Shown: positions 43,999-52,251 of the stretch, piece after piece | Layout of the letters: each line of letters starts with the position of its first letter | Position numbering within the stretch: position 1 is the first letter of the stretch | Source: Mucilaginibacter gotjawali | GTDB taxonomy: Bacteria; Bacteroidota; Bacteroidia; Sphingobacteriales; Sphingobacteriaceae | NCBI RefSeq assembly: GCF_002355435.1 | Contig: NZ_AP017313.1 | Location: 372,001-436,000, forward strand | DNA: 64,000 bases | Direction of reading: 5' to 3' | The notes under the pieces: generated by a model | What the model was told of the DNA's origin: nothing | What the model saw: only the letters and a program-made list of their open reading frames with translations | The model's database searches: none | Position numbers and translations under genes: made by a program

Positions 43999-44948
43999 AT
44001 ACCTTTCACAGCACTGTCCACCCAACCTTTTCCCCATTCATCAATTTCCTGTTCGGTCCATAATTCAGGGTAAAATATGCGTTTCTGAAATCTTGGGGGC
44101 AGATACTTTTGCCAGTTGGTGCCGCCGGTGGCTTTTATTTCTTCAGGCTCGCGGTTAAGGTAGCGTACCGCAGATTTATAATGCGACAGCGGCCAGTTTA
44201 CATTTACATTGATGTCCAGTTGCTTTAATTCGTCTTCGAGTTGTACGGTTGCCTGGTTATTAATTTTAAGCTGGTGATAAAGCGCATTGAAATTATGGTG
44301 AATACTTGCCTCGCCCAATTCGATAAAGCTTTTGGCGTATTTCTTTTCAAACTGCTTCAGTGTAAGCGTTTTTTTGCCCGTAGAGAGCTCTGTGGCGCCG
44401 AATTTCCAATACAGGTATTCAAACTGATCCCTGATGGAAGCATCCTTTAGTTCCGCTCTTTTATCCCTGGCTACCAGGTTGATAAAATTGGTAGCATAAA
44501 TTTCTATCATGCGGTATTGCCCGCTCTGGAAACCGCTGGCGGGTAGTAATGACATCCTGAATTTTAGGAACTGGTCCTTCTCCATTCCTTCCACCATGAT
44601 CTCAAACGATTGGGTAAGGGCCTCAAAATACCGGTTAATGCGTTTTAAACGGGCAGTAAAAAAATCGGCATTTAAAGGTTGCGCAGCAGTGATCTGTTTG
44701 CATTCATGCAGGGCGAGCTTAAAATACAGCTCAGTGATCTGGTGATAAATAATAAAGATCTCCTCATCCGGGAAAGGCGTTTTTGGATTTTGCAGGCTCA
44801 AAAGGGTATCCAGGTGGATGTAATCCCAATAGGTTAAAAAATCAGCATGAAGCAAGCCATCCAGGTACGATACCATATCCTGCCCCATGGCTTCATACTT
44901 TTCCTGTAAGCGGGTCAGTCGTTCTTCAATTTCGGGAGAGAAATGCAT
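43995..44948 (-). CDS. Tryptophan 2,3-dioxygenase family haem protein
   Basis: About 317 residues from the ATG at 44948; a TTG two codons upstream is possible. Family hallmarks: YWDYIHLDTLLSLQNPKT, FIIYHQITELYFKLALHE (the distal His region), FRMSLLPASGFQSGQYRMIE (substrate loop) and a C-terminal WPLSHYKSAVRYL. It opens the indole ring of tryptophan to N-formylkynurenine. No other kynurenine-pathway gene is visible. The last 20 codons are in the 59-bp direct repeat, so the C-terminus may have been exchanged. Confidence 0.9.
   Translation of the reverse strand: MHFSPEIEERLTRLQEKYEAMGQDMVSYLDGLLHADFLTYWDYIHLDTLLSLQNPKTPFPDEEIFIIYHQITELYFKLALHECKQITAAQPLNADFFTARLKRINRYFEALTQSFEIMVEGMEKDQFLKFRMSLLPASGFQSGQYRMIEIYATNFINLVARDKRAELKDASIRDQFEYLYWKFGATELSTGKKTLTLKQFEKKYAKSFIELGEASIHHNFNALYHQLKINNQATVQLEDELKQLDINVNVNWPLSHYKSAVRYLNREPEEIKATGGTNWQKYLPPRFQKRIFYPELWTEQEIDEWGKGWVDSAVKGI
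44017..44075. repeat. 59-bp direct repeat, copy B (in TDO gene)
   Basis: Perfect match to 42689-42747. It lies inside the dioxygenase coding end. Distance between copies is 1328 bp; the segment between carries the antitoxin, toxin and secreted-protein genes. Confidence 0.9.
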
Positions 44949-45119
44949 GGTCAAAGGTAGTAAGATTTAGGGGATAGAGCCAAGAGCCAGGAACCGGGAG
45001 ACAAGATTTAGGATGAAAAGGTCGGGATGCTTGGGTATCCTTATCAACCCGAAATATCTCCTTTCTTTTTTCTGTCTTCGCTCCTGAGTCTTTATTCTTG
45101 GATCTTTTTCCCTCCTCCA

Positions 45120-45150
45120 CCCAACGTTTCTGATCGTAAACCCGATGATG
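45120..45150 (+). promoter_or_regulatory. ECF-type promoter motif before lipoprotein gene
   Basis: CCCAACGTTTC, 11 bases, CCGATGATG, about 40 bp before the ATG at 45191. The same CCCAACGTTTC-N11-CCGAnGA occurs before the ECF sigma gene (46078-46106). This is a plausible promoter of that sigma factor. Confidence 0.6.
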
Positions 45151-45190
45151 CTATAAAACGGATTAGAAAACATCTTTTAAAACTAAAAAA

Positions 45191-45949
45191 ATGAAAAAAT
45201 CACTCTATGGCTTAACAGCGCTTTTGCTGGTATTTTGTTTAATATCAGCATGTAACAAATTTGGCGATCTGCCCGGTTCTCAAAATGGTAAATTGCAGGC
45301 TTCGGCTTATAAGGTTGATATCGACCAGCCGGATACCCTGGTATTTGCGGGCGCAAAATCAACTGACAGTGTTAAGTGGAGTGTAATACCATCAGGTTTT
45401 GATTCACTCATTACTCAAAACAACAAAGCGTTGATTTTTTTTAAAAAAGCAGGCAAGTACCAGGTGAGCGCAGCCGCTAAAGGCGTAGCCGCCAGCACTA
45501 ACATTACCGTTAGCGATTCGGTTTATCACCCGGTTACAAGCTACAATTATGTGCAGCTTACCGGCGACCAAATCACACTTGTTCCTCACTTTTATAGCGC
45601 CCCACTGGCTGATTCAAGCTACCTCTCCTTCGTGGCCCAAACCCAAAAATCATATTGTGGTACCAGCCGCCTGGTGGTTGCCGATAGCCTGATCAGCAAT
45701 AAATTTGGGATCAATTTTCTGTATGTAAAACAGCCAACCCAGTGTACTCTCGGCGAAAGCCCTATAGCTACGGTTATCAATTTTACACAAAACCTGCCGG
45801 GTACTTTGCCAAACGGTACTTTTCCTTTATCGGTTACCCTAAATGGCACTACTTACAACGGAAGCATTGTTGCCACGTCAACTACCATTACATTTAACTG
45901 GAATTATACGTCGGGTGTATTGATAGCGCCTAAACAGATCAGCAGATAG
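45191..45949 (+). CDS. Lipoprotein with Ig/PKD-like region, unknown function
   Basis: 252 residues. Lipobox LISAC (Cys21). The first half (DIDQPDTLVFAGAKSTDSVKWSVIPSGF, then KAGKYQVSAAAKG) resembles a PKD-type Ig fold; the second half (YNYVQLTGDQITLVPHFYSA onwards) is beta-rich and unrecognised. Probably anchored to the outer membrane and facing periplasm or surface. It shares an upstream motif with the ECF sigma gene, so it is probably part of its regulon. Confidence 0.75.
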   Translation: MKKSLYGLTALLLVFCLISACNKFGDLPGSQNGKLQASAYKVDIDQPDTLVFAGAKSTDSVKWSVIPSGFDSLITQNNKALIFFKKAGKYQVSAAAKGVAASTNITVSDSVYHPVTSYNYVQLTGDQITLVPHFYSAPLADSSYLSFVAQTQKSYCGTSRLVVADSLISNKFGINFLYVKQPTQCTLGESPIATVINFTQNLPGTLPNGTFPLSVTLNGTTYNGSIVATSTTITFNWNYTSGVLIAPKQISR

Positions 45950-45960
45950 GTTGTAAGCGA

Positions 45961-46040
45961 TGTAAGGAGTTGTAAATGTTGTAATGTTACGTTTGTAATC
46001 GCCGTAATTAGGTTATTGTAAATAGTTACAACTCCTTACA
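45961..46040. repeat. Inverted repeat TGTAAGGAGTTGTAA
   Basis: A perfect 15-bp inverted pair (45961-45975, 46026-46040) after the lipoprotein gene. It could act as a terminator. Further GTTGTAA words lie inside the loop. Confidence 0.6.
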
Positions 46041-46077
46041 ACCTTTGCAACTTTTTTCAATAATAAATAAATATCAA

Positions 46078-46106
46078 CCCAACGTTTCAGGCCGGCCATC
46101 CGAAGA
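46078..46106 (+). promoter_or_regulatory. ECF-type promoter motif before sigma gene
   Basis: CCCAACGTTTC-N11-CCGAAGA, 36 bp before the sigma ATG at 46142; nearly identical to the motif at 45120. This suggests that the sigma factor drives its own gene. Confidence 0.6.
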
Positions 46107-46141
46107 GTATCTTTAAGCCGATGAGGGAATGAATTTTTGGA

Positions 46142-46729
46142 ATGAACCTTACAAAAAAGCAAGCAAATAAGCTGGTAACAGGATGTATTGATAATAACCG
46201 CAAGGCCCAGGAGGAATTGTATAAGCTTTTTTATGCCGATATGTTAAGGGTCTGTATCAATTATTTGCCCGATAGGGAAATGGCTAAAGAAGCATTTAAT
46301 ACAGGATTCCTGAAAGTATTTCAGTCGATTAAAAATTTTGATACCGAAAAAGGAGAGCTGGGGGGATGGATCAGGAAGATCATGATCTTTACATCGATTG
46401 ATAAATGCCGGAGCGAATTGAAATTTAATCATCTACTGATTACTGATAGGGATGATGACGAATTTTTCATTTCGCCCGATATATTAGAAAAGCTTTTTTT
46501 TGACGATATATTAAAAGAGATCCGCACGCTGCCCCTTGCAACGCAAACAGTTTTTAATTTATCAGTACTGGATGGCTTTAGCCATAAAGAAATAGCGGCA
46601 CAATTAAATATAAGTGAGGGTACCTCGCGCTGGCATTTGTCCGAAGCCAAAAAACAATTAAAAGGATTGCTTGAAACATCAGCAAAAGGCGCTGGCCGGC
46701 AAGCAGAAAGGAGTGGTAAAACCAAATGA
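46142..46729 (+). CDS. ECF RNA polymerase sigma factor
   Basis: 195 residues. Region 2 (AQEELYKLFYADMLRVCINYL, then GELGGWIRKIMIFTSIDKCR) and region 4 (LPLATQTVFNLSVLDGFSHKEIAAQLNISEGTSRWHLSEAKKQL) are clear. Its stop codon overlaps the start of the next gene (ATGA), which encodes a membrane-spanning partner. No zinc-finger anti-sigma gene is present; the partner protein probably replaces it. Likely autoregulated through the upstream motif. Confidence 0.93.
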   Translation: MNLTKKQANKLVTGCIDNNRKAQEELYKLFYADMLRVCINYLPDREMAKEAFNTGFLKVFQSIKNFDTEKGELGGWIRKIMIFTSIDKCRSELKFNHLLITDRDDDEFFISPDILEKLFFDDILKEIRTLPLATQTVFNLSVLDGFSHKEIAAQLNISEGTSRWHLSEAKKQLKGLLETSAKGAGRQAERSGKTK

Positions 46730-48300
46730 AAAACTCACTCAAATACCTTAAACTCTGGCAGAAGAAAAGAGGTGAGATGCAGGTCAATGATGATCCGCAG
46801 GCCGATTGGCTCCGGATACAATCGCTTCTGGATGAACAAATGCCCGAAGTTAAAAGGTTATCCGGCTTTAAAAGACTCAAGATATTGCCAACTTTTTTTA
46901 TTGCTTTTTCGGCAGCGGCGATGGTTTATATGGTAAGTAATATTGTTTCACTCGAAAAAAACAAACACCCCGTCAAACATGGTTATCACCATACTGCTAA
47001 TTTTATTCCTGATTCCGCCAATCAAAGTCAGGCCATAGCCGTTGATTCTTTAAATCCAGCTGGTTCCGGGACAGCAGCCGATAGCACGGGATTAACCGGA
47101 GAAACGGCACAAAACGCAGATAGCAGCCTGGTTAAACCGATTAACGATGAAGCCGCGACGAACAGAACGAAACCCGCTAAAAATGTCGGGGTCGCCGGCG
47201 GTCAGGCCCCTGCAGGCCAGGTTTCCGGGGGTATAAATGCCCAAAATAAAACTGTCTCAGCAAGCAAAGGTTTTGGGCAGAGAACCGCGCTATCAAACCT
47301 TTTGCATGTGTCCGGACAGCGCAATAACACCGGCCTGCATGCAGCAGGAAGAGGCGCAAAAGGGCTTGTACAAAGCCGTTATCCTGGCCATGCCTTGCTG
47401 CCGAATGCTCCGAATTCAAATAATGAGCCGGTTAGTGATGCTATTACTCCCAATTTATTTACGGGCACGCAGAATGCCTCGGTCAGCCGCGATAATCCTT
47501 TCATAGCGGCAGTAAAACCGCAAATAGATTTTACTGCTATAAGTGCCGTTCATCCGGTCAACCTGCCTGCTTTTGGAAGTGGTTTGGTGCCCACAGGTTC
47601 GGGGCAGCCACCGGCCGCAAAAAATACAAAGGGAAAAACCGCAAAAGCAAAAAACAACAAACCCTCGGATATTGATTGGGGAATACTCACCGGCGTAAAT
47701 TCGGCAGGTAGTTTTACCCCGAAAAACCAGAATGCGAACTTTTACGGGAGTTCCCCGGTCGACTTGTACTTTGGCTTGTTTGTTTCGTATAAGGTGAATG
47801 CTACCTGGGCAATAGCCCCACAGCTTAGGCTATTTAGCCCTCAAACCATCACCACAACCTACTCACATGCAAATAACAGTAAGGTTGATTCAAACCAAAA
47901 CCTTACTATAACATCTTCCCGCAAAGTTTATGCTTTAAGCGTCCCCATTTATGCAGTTTATAATGCAACCAGCAATCTAAGTATTAAAGCCGGCCCGGTG
48001 ATCAATTTCCCAATAAAACAAATTAATACCAATAGTTTGTTGCAGCCGGCCACGTTAAAAGCCGACAGCGCTTACTACACAAACATCATTGGTATAATAA
48101 ATAAAACAAAATATGATCAAAAACTGAATTTTGGAATATCAGCCGGGGCAAGCTACAAATACAAGCGCTTTATTTTTGAAGCGGCCTATCTGAAAAGTTT
48201 AAGCGGCTATAGCGTAACATCAGGGCTGGGCAGCTATAAGTCTTATAACGGCACATTCCAATTTACGATAGGATTTCAGCTGGATAAATTGAAACCCTGA
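46726..48300 (+). CDS. Trans-envelope protein: cytoplasmic N-terminus, one TM helix, C-terminal beta-barrel
   Basis: 524 residues. A charged cytoplasmic-type N-terminus (1-50, with DWLRIQSLLDEQMP), one transmembrane helix (about 53-74, LPTFFIAFSAAAMVYMV), a long low-complexity Ala/Gly/Asn-rich linker (about 90-310), then a beta-strand-rich C-terminus (DWGILTGVNSAGSF, LYFGLFVSYKVNATW, TFQFTIGFQLDKL) like outer-membrane beta-barrel domains. Coupled to the ECF sigma gene by overlap, the N-terminus could hold the sigma factor while the barrel sits in the outer membrane. The role is inference; the architecture is visible. Confidence 0.75.
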   Translation: MKNSLKYLKLWQKKRGEMQVNDDPQADWLRIQSLLDEQMPEVKRLSGFKRLKILPTFFIAFSAAAMVYMVSNIVSLEKNKHPVKHGYHHTANFIPDSANQSQAIAVDSLNPAGSGTAADSTGLTGETAQNADSSLVKPINDEAATNRTKPAKNVGVAGGQAPAGQVSGGINAQNKTVSASKGFGQRTALSNLLHVSGQRNNTGLHAAGRGAKGLVQSRYPGHALLPNAPNSNNEPVSDAITPNLFTGTQNASVSRDNPFIAAVKPQIDFTAISAVHPVNLPAFGSGLVPTGSGQPPAAKNTKGKTAKAKNNKPSDIDWGILTGVNSAGSFTPKNQNANFYGSSPVDLYFGLFVSYKVNATWAIAPQLRLFSPQTITTTYSHANNSKVDSNQNLTITSSRKVYALSVPIYAVYNATSNLSIKAGPVINFPIKQINTNSLLQPATLKADSAYYTNIIGIINKTKYDQKLNFGISAGASYKYKRFIFEAAYLKSLSGYSVTSGLGSYKSYNGTFQFTIGFQLDKLKP

Positions 48301-48385
48301 TAGTGAAATTTGCCATTATTTTTGTTTTCCGAATCCCGATATAACCCAACTTGTTGCTATATTTATAACAAAAATATTTACTGCT

Positions 48386-48865
48386 ATGATGATCAAAAAA
48401 ATCCTTATCGGAATAGATGATAGCAAACATGCAGCATATGCTGCAGAGTTTGGGTTTGATTTAGCCCGGAAATTTAACGCACAGGTTGGCCTGGTGAATA
48501 TCGTAAGCCCGGTTATAATTTCGCAGTTAACGGGTGCCGATCCAATCATCGGAATGCCATTACAGGGTACCGGTATTGAAGAAACCGAGCTATTGGATAT
48601 ACAAAAAAGCCAGTCAGAAAATATCGTTGAGCAAACCATTAAAAAATTTGCCGGGGATTTACCTGTTACCCATTTTTCGGAATACGGTTCAACTGCCGAT
48701 GGAATAATAAGCTGCAGCAAAGAGTTTAATGCCGACCTGATCGTTGTTGGCACACATAATCGTACAGGCCTTGATCGCCTGTTTATGGGTAGCGTAGCCG
48801 AGCACGTAGTACGGCACTCGACGGTGCCGGTTTTGGTGGTGCCTTTAAAGTCCGAAAGTCAGTAA
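48386..48865 (+). CDS. Universal stress protein, UspA family
   Basis: 159 residues. A single Usp domain: KKILIGIDDSKHAAYAAEFGFDLA at the start and an ATP-binding end DLIVVGTHNRTGLDRLFMGSVAEHVVRHSTVPVLVV with the G-2x-G-9x-G pattern. Roles range from ATP binding to stress survival. It is monocistronic, convergent with the serB-type gene, and separated from it by a hairpin repeat. Confidence 0.93.
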   Translation: MMIKKILIGIDDSKHAAYAAEFGFDLARKFNAQVGLVNIVSPVIISQLTGADPIIGMPLQGTGIEETELLDIQKSQSENIVEQTIKKFAGDLPVTHFSEYGSTADGIISCSKEFNADLIVVGTHNRTGLDRLFMGSVAEHVVRHSTVPVLVVPLKSESQ

Positions 48866-48947
48866 AGTCGGAAGTCCGTAAGATGATTGTGGTTAAAATT
48901 CAACTATAAAAATCTTTCGGACTTTCGGTCTTCCCGACTTTCGGACT
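48849..48947. repeat. AGTCCGAAAGTC inverted repeat between convergent genes
   Basis: AGTCCGAAAGTC (48849-48860) and its exact complement (48936-48947) enclose further AGTCGG/CCGACT words. It overlaps the last codons of the uspA gene and the stop of the serB-type gene. Same family as 34444-34530. Confidence 0.75.
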
Positions 48948-50238
48948 AATATAGCAGCCTGAACTTTATCGTATGCTCAATCGCCTTCAGCTCATTTAAA
49001 ACTTCCGGATCATAACCCGTGTTTACATCCGTAATTACATAACCGATTTGCGGGTTGGTCACCAAAAATTCGCCCACAATATTAATGTTGTGGCGGGCAA
49101 AAACATCGTTTATTTTAGCAAGAATGCCCGGTACGTTTTTATGGATGTGGATGAGCCTGTGCGCGTTGTTGTTCCGTGGCGGCTGCAGGTCGGGGAAATT
49201 GCAGCTGGTATGGGTTTTGCCCTCGTTCATAAAAGCAATTACCCTTCGGGGGATAAAATCTTCATTACGCGGATTGTTTTTGGGGTCATCAAAAATAATG
49301 ATGCCATTTTCGCAGGCCGCTTCCATCAATTTGCGGCCGTTTATTTTGCCGAAAATGCCTATCACTTTTAACCTGCCTGCATTTTGCAGTTGTTCAGGCG
49401 TGGGCTGGTTTTCTTCGTCGCAAAATAAAATACCGGCTTCCTGCAGGTATTTCTCCTCAATACTATCCTTTTCGCGGATATTATAGCCTTCTTTCCGCAT
49501 CAGCGAAAGCGCTTCCTCTTCCACATTACCAATTACCAGGCACTTGATCCGGTTTTTAGGGTACGATATAGCCCTGGGAAGTTTATTGATGTACAAAAAC
49601 TCGTCAAAGCTGGGCGTAATGTGGTCGGCCTTTTCGGCTACTGATTTGCGCTCGATATTTTCAGTAAAAGCAAAGAATTTTTTAATCATTCCCGATTCCT
49701 TCAGCTGGAAATCCGAATAGCCATCGCCAATGCCAAATATTTCACCCTGTAAGTTAAGCTCTTTCAATAATTTAACCTTGCCACCTTCCTGCGAAAGCGG
49801 GTTGCTGCGGTCATACCCTATAATATTGCCTTCCTCATCAAATACAAAGGTATTGGCGTATATATTCTCTTTCTTAATAAAATACTCTGTTACTACGGGG
49901 GTAATAAATTCCTTAAACCCACCTGATACGATCAGCACCTCGTCAGCATGGTTTTTGAAAAACACCGTATTGCGCGAAAATGAGGTCGATACTTTCTTTT
50001 TTAAATGAGTAACCAATTGTTTTAAATGGTCGCGGTTGGCCTCTAAAAGTTTAACCCTGTTCTCCAGGCTTTGGGTAAAAGATAATTTACCCTCCATGGA
50101 GGCATTGGTAAGGTCCTCTATCTTTTTGTAGATATTTTCCCTGTCGGGGTGATTTTTTAGGGAGATCCGGGCCAGCTCGTCTAAAGCCTCAACCTGCGTA
50201 AATGTACTGTCGAAATCTATGATAAAGTATTGATCCAT
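48946..50238 (-). CDS. Phosphoserine phosphatase fused to Rossmann-less SerA remnant with ACT domain
   Basis: 430 residues from the ATG at 50238. Residues 1-210 are an HAD-IB phosphatase with all motifs (IIDFDST nucleophile, VSGGFKEF, GGKVKLL lysine, GIGDGYSDF), as in SerB. Residues about 230-330 match the substrate-binding half of 3-phosphoglycerate dehydrogenase (KCLVIGNVEEEALSLMRKEGY, then LKVIGIFGKINGRKLMEAACENGIIIFD). The sequence then goes straight to a SerA-type C-terminal ACT domain (HRLIHIHKNVPGILAKIND to TIKFRLLY). The whole NAD-binding Rossmann domain is missing, so it cannot be a dehydrogenase. Most likely a serine-regulated phosphoserine phosphatase. Confidence 0.85.
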   Translation of the reverse strand: MDQYFIIDFDSTFTQVEALDELARISLKNHPDRENIYKKIEDLTNASMEGKLSFTQSLENRVKLLEANRDHLKQLVTHLKKKVSTSFSRNTVFFKNHADEVLIVSGGFKEFITPVVTEYFIKKENIYANTFVFDEEGNIIGYDRSNPLSQEGGKVKLLKELNLQGEIFGIGDGYSDFQLKESGMIKKFFAFTENIERKSVAEKADHITPSFDEFLYINKLPRAISYPKNRIKCLVIGNVEEEALSLMRKEGYNIREKDSIEEKYLQEAGILFCDEENQPTPEQLQNAGRLKVIGIFGKINGRKLMEAACENGIIIFDDPKNNPRNEDFIPRRVIAFMNEGKTHTSCNFPDLQPPRNNNAHRLIHIHKNVPGILAKINDVFARHNINIVGEFLVTNPQIGYVITDVNTGYDPEVLNELKAIEHTIKFRLLY

Positions 50239-50555
50239 TTTGATATGCAACTATGCGATTGCCTTGCGGTTGCAAATGTGCGAATTTTGGATGATTTATA
50301 GACGTTAGAATGAAAGGTAAAAATGCAGGGCTGTTTTTTGTAAATCAGTATTTTTTTCTTTATTTTTGAAATAAATACCCCAGGCAATTTTGCTTAAATT
50401 ATTAATTTCCAAAGCTGTAGCAGTGCCTGCTGTTTGTTTTTTTATGCGCGAACATGAGCCGGCGTTTTGTTTCAGCAAACATATTCCGGATTCCGGCCAA
50501 ACGAAATAGAATTCATTCAACGTAGTTAATACAATAAAACCCTAAAATCACGATT
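50239..50555. other. Gap without recognisable gene
   Basis: About 310 bases upstream of the phosphatase fusion, on the opposite side of the DUF1761 gene. Short open frames exist but show no family-like composition. No terminator or clear promoter was seen. Confidence 0.5.
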
Positions 50556-50960
50556 ATGCAAGTTCATGTAAATTTCCTGGCTGTCGCAGCGGCGGCAGTT
50601 GCCTGTTACATTATCGCCGCTATTTGGTATGGCGCTATTTTTAGCAAAGTTTGGGTGCGCCTTACCGGCATCACCGATATGAAGCCCGAACCTTTAAATA
50701 TTGTGCTGGTGCTCATCGGCTCATTTGTAATGGCCTATGTTCTGGATCATTCCCTTGTTTTCGGCAATGCCTATTTAAAAACAAGCGGTATACAAGGGGG
50801 ACTAATGGGCGCATTTTTCCTTTGGCTGGGCTTTGTTGCCACGGTAACCTTGTGTACTAAATTGTATGAGAAAAAACCATGGGGGCTTTGGCTGCTGGAT
50901 AATGCTTTTTGGCTGATCGCCATGATGGTGATGAGCGTTATCTTATCAGTGTGGCCGTAA
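50556..50960 (+). CDS. DUF1761 integral membrane protein
   Basis: 134 residues with four membrane helices: LAVAAAAVACYIIAAIWYGAIFSKVW, LNIVLVLIGSFVMAYVLDH, GGLMGAFFLWLGFVATVTLCTKLYE and FWLIAMMVMSVILSVW. The W-Y-G-x-x-F-x-x-x-W motif in helix 1 is the DUF1761 hallmark. Function unknown. A RidA gene follows 73 bp later on the same strand. Confidence 0.88.
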   Translation: MQVHVNFLAVAAAAVACYIIAAIWYGAIFSKVWVRLTGITDMKPEPLNIVLVLIGSFVMAYVLDHSLVFGNAYLKTSGIQGGLMGAFFLWLGFVATVTLCTKLYEKKPWGLWLLDNAFWLIAMMVMSVILSVWP

Positions 50961-51033
50961 GTTATTTATTGCAAGAGAAATTAGGACAAAATTTTATTAA
51001 GTTTGAGTTACTAAACAATTCAACACTTATCAA

Positions 51034-51423
51034 ATGGATCCACAGGTTTTTAACACCCCCAACGCACCGCGCCCCAATGCTTTTGTTCCGCAGGCAGTAA
51101 TAGCGGGCAACCTCATCTTTGTTTCAGGCACGGTCGGCACTGATCTTTCTACCGGAAAGTTGGTTGCCGGTGGTTACGAAGAGCAGGTTGTACAATCTTT
51201 CAAAAATGTGAAGACTATATTGGAAGATGCCGGGAGTTCGCTGGATAAAGTGGTAAAGATAACCGTGTTCATGGTATCCGGTCAGGATCCCTATTTTTCG
51301 GTCATCAATAAAGTTTACAGTACATTTTTTCCAAAGGTAACACCTGCGCGAAGCGCCCCGCAGGTGATGCCTTTTCCTGGCGGTATTCTTTTTTCGGTAG
51401 AATGCATCGCAATTATTGGATAA
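51034..51423 (+). CDS. RidA family enamine/imine deaminase
   Basis: 129 residues, the usual size. NAPRPNAFVPQAVIAGNLIFVSGTVGTD, then VVQSFKNVKTILEDAGSSLDKVVKITVFM, and the conserved PARSAPQVMPFPGGILFSVECIAI with the catalytic Arg. RidA hydrolyses reactive 2-aminoacrylate-type enamines that inhibit PLP enzymes such as IlvE, fitting the amino-acid genes in the window. Confidence 0.93.
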   Translation: MDPQVFNTPNAPRPNAFVPQAVIAGNLIFVSGTVGTDLSTGKLVAGGYEEQVVQSFKNVKTILEDAGSSLDKVVKITVFMVSGQDPYFSVINKVYSTFFPKVTPARSAPQVMPFPGGILFSVECIAIIG

Positions 51424-51610
51424 AGCCTCGCATAATAAAGATGTTGGCGTAGTAATAGCTACAGCTACCATGCCCGGATTGGAGGGCTGGGTCGGATGTT
51501 CTCAGTTCTTGCGCCAATTATTTGTATGCCCAGGCAATAGTTCTTATAGCGGGTATCCGAAAGACGATTTTTGATTTACGACAATAATCATACATACCTT
51601 ATATTTGAAT

Positions 51611-52237
51611 ATGAAATTCCTTTTCCTCTCACTGTTGTTTTTGACAAGCTCACCCCTTTCCACACGAACTAATAATCGTTTTTTGCCGGCTATCGCCCCG
51701 CCAGATTCTATCCTTGCCAAACTAAAAGCTTCTAAGGCTGCCATTGATAAATATGTAGCACAGCATCCGAAAAATTTAATCGTTTTAGTTAAAGTGCCGG
51801 GCAAGAAAAATTTAGTAAGGGTTATAAATGAGAAATGGCCAGATGAAATTGAATACACTTATAATATAATGATAGGCCAACCCGGAAAGGTAATCTTTAT
51901 CGACCAAATACCTTACAGTGAAAGTGGGGATTGGTTTATCGAGTATAAACATTATTTTGATGAGCGTGGAAACACATTTGCTTTTAGCAAGGAAGAATCA
52001 ATTTTTGATGATAGTGTAAAGGGGGGCATTGTAAGAACGACGCTTTTGAAATATTTTGACGCGGGGTTTAAAAATATAAGCCAGGTTGATAAACTTACGG
52101 ACAAAGACGGAAATGAAATAAAGAAGAATAAAAACAACTTCAATTTTCGGGAATATAAATATGCTATTTATAAAAGTGTAAAGGATTGCCTTGACGGGTA
52201 TTATATCAATTATAGCCAACTCAAACTCCCCCTTTAG
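51611..52237 (+). CDS. Hypothetical secreted protein
   Basis: 208 residues from the ATG at 51611; a TTG two codons earlier is also open. A signal peptide (FLFLSLLFLTSSPLS) is followed by an unrecognised mixed alpha/beta protein (ILAKLKASKAAIDKYVAQHPK, then a Lys/Asp-rich second half KLTDKDGNEIKKNKNN). The last codons and the stop are supplied by a CCCCCTTTAGGGGG palindromic repeat, so the native C-terminus may have been replaced when the repeat inserted. Confidence 0.7.
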   Translation: MKFLFLSLLFLTSSPLSTRTNNRFLPAIAPPDSILAKLKASKAAIDKYVAQHPKNLIVLVKVPGKKNLVRVINEKWPDEIEYTYNIMIGQPGKVIFIDQIPYSESGDWFIEYKHYFDERGNTFAFSKEESIFDDSVKGGIVRTTLLKYFDAGFKNISQVDKLTDKDGNEIKKNKNNFNFREYKYAIYKSVKDCLDGYYINYSQLKLPL

Positions 52238-52251
52238 GGGGTCGGGGGGCT
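52228..52251. repeat. CCCCCTTTAGGGGG palindromic repeat
   Basis: A dispersed palindrome followed by TCGGGGGGCT. It holds the TAG of the secreted-protein gene (52235-52237) and, on the other strand, the TAA of the RsmF-like gene (52234-52236), so both convergent genes stop inside the repeat. Confidence 0.8.

Noticed and set aside
50305..50520. Minus-strand 71-codon open frame upstream of the phosphatase fusion
   Set aside because: No signal peptide, family feature or plausible start context; low-complexity AT-rich gap.
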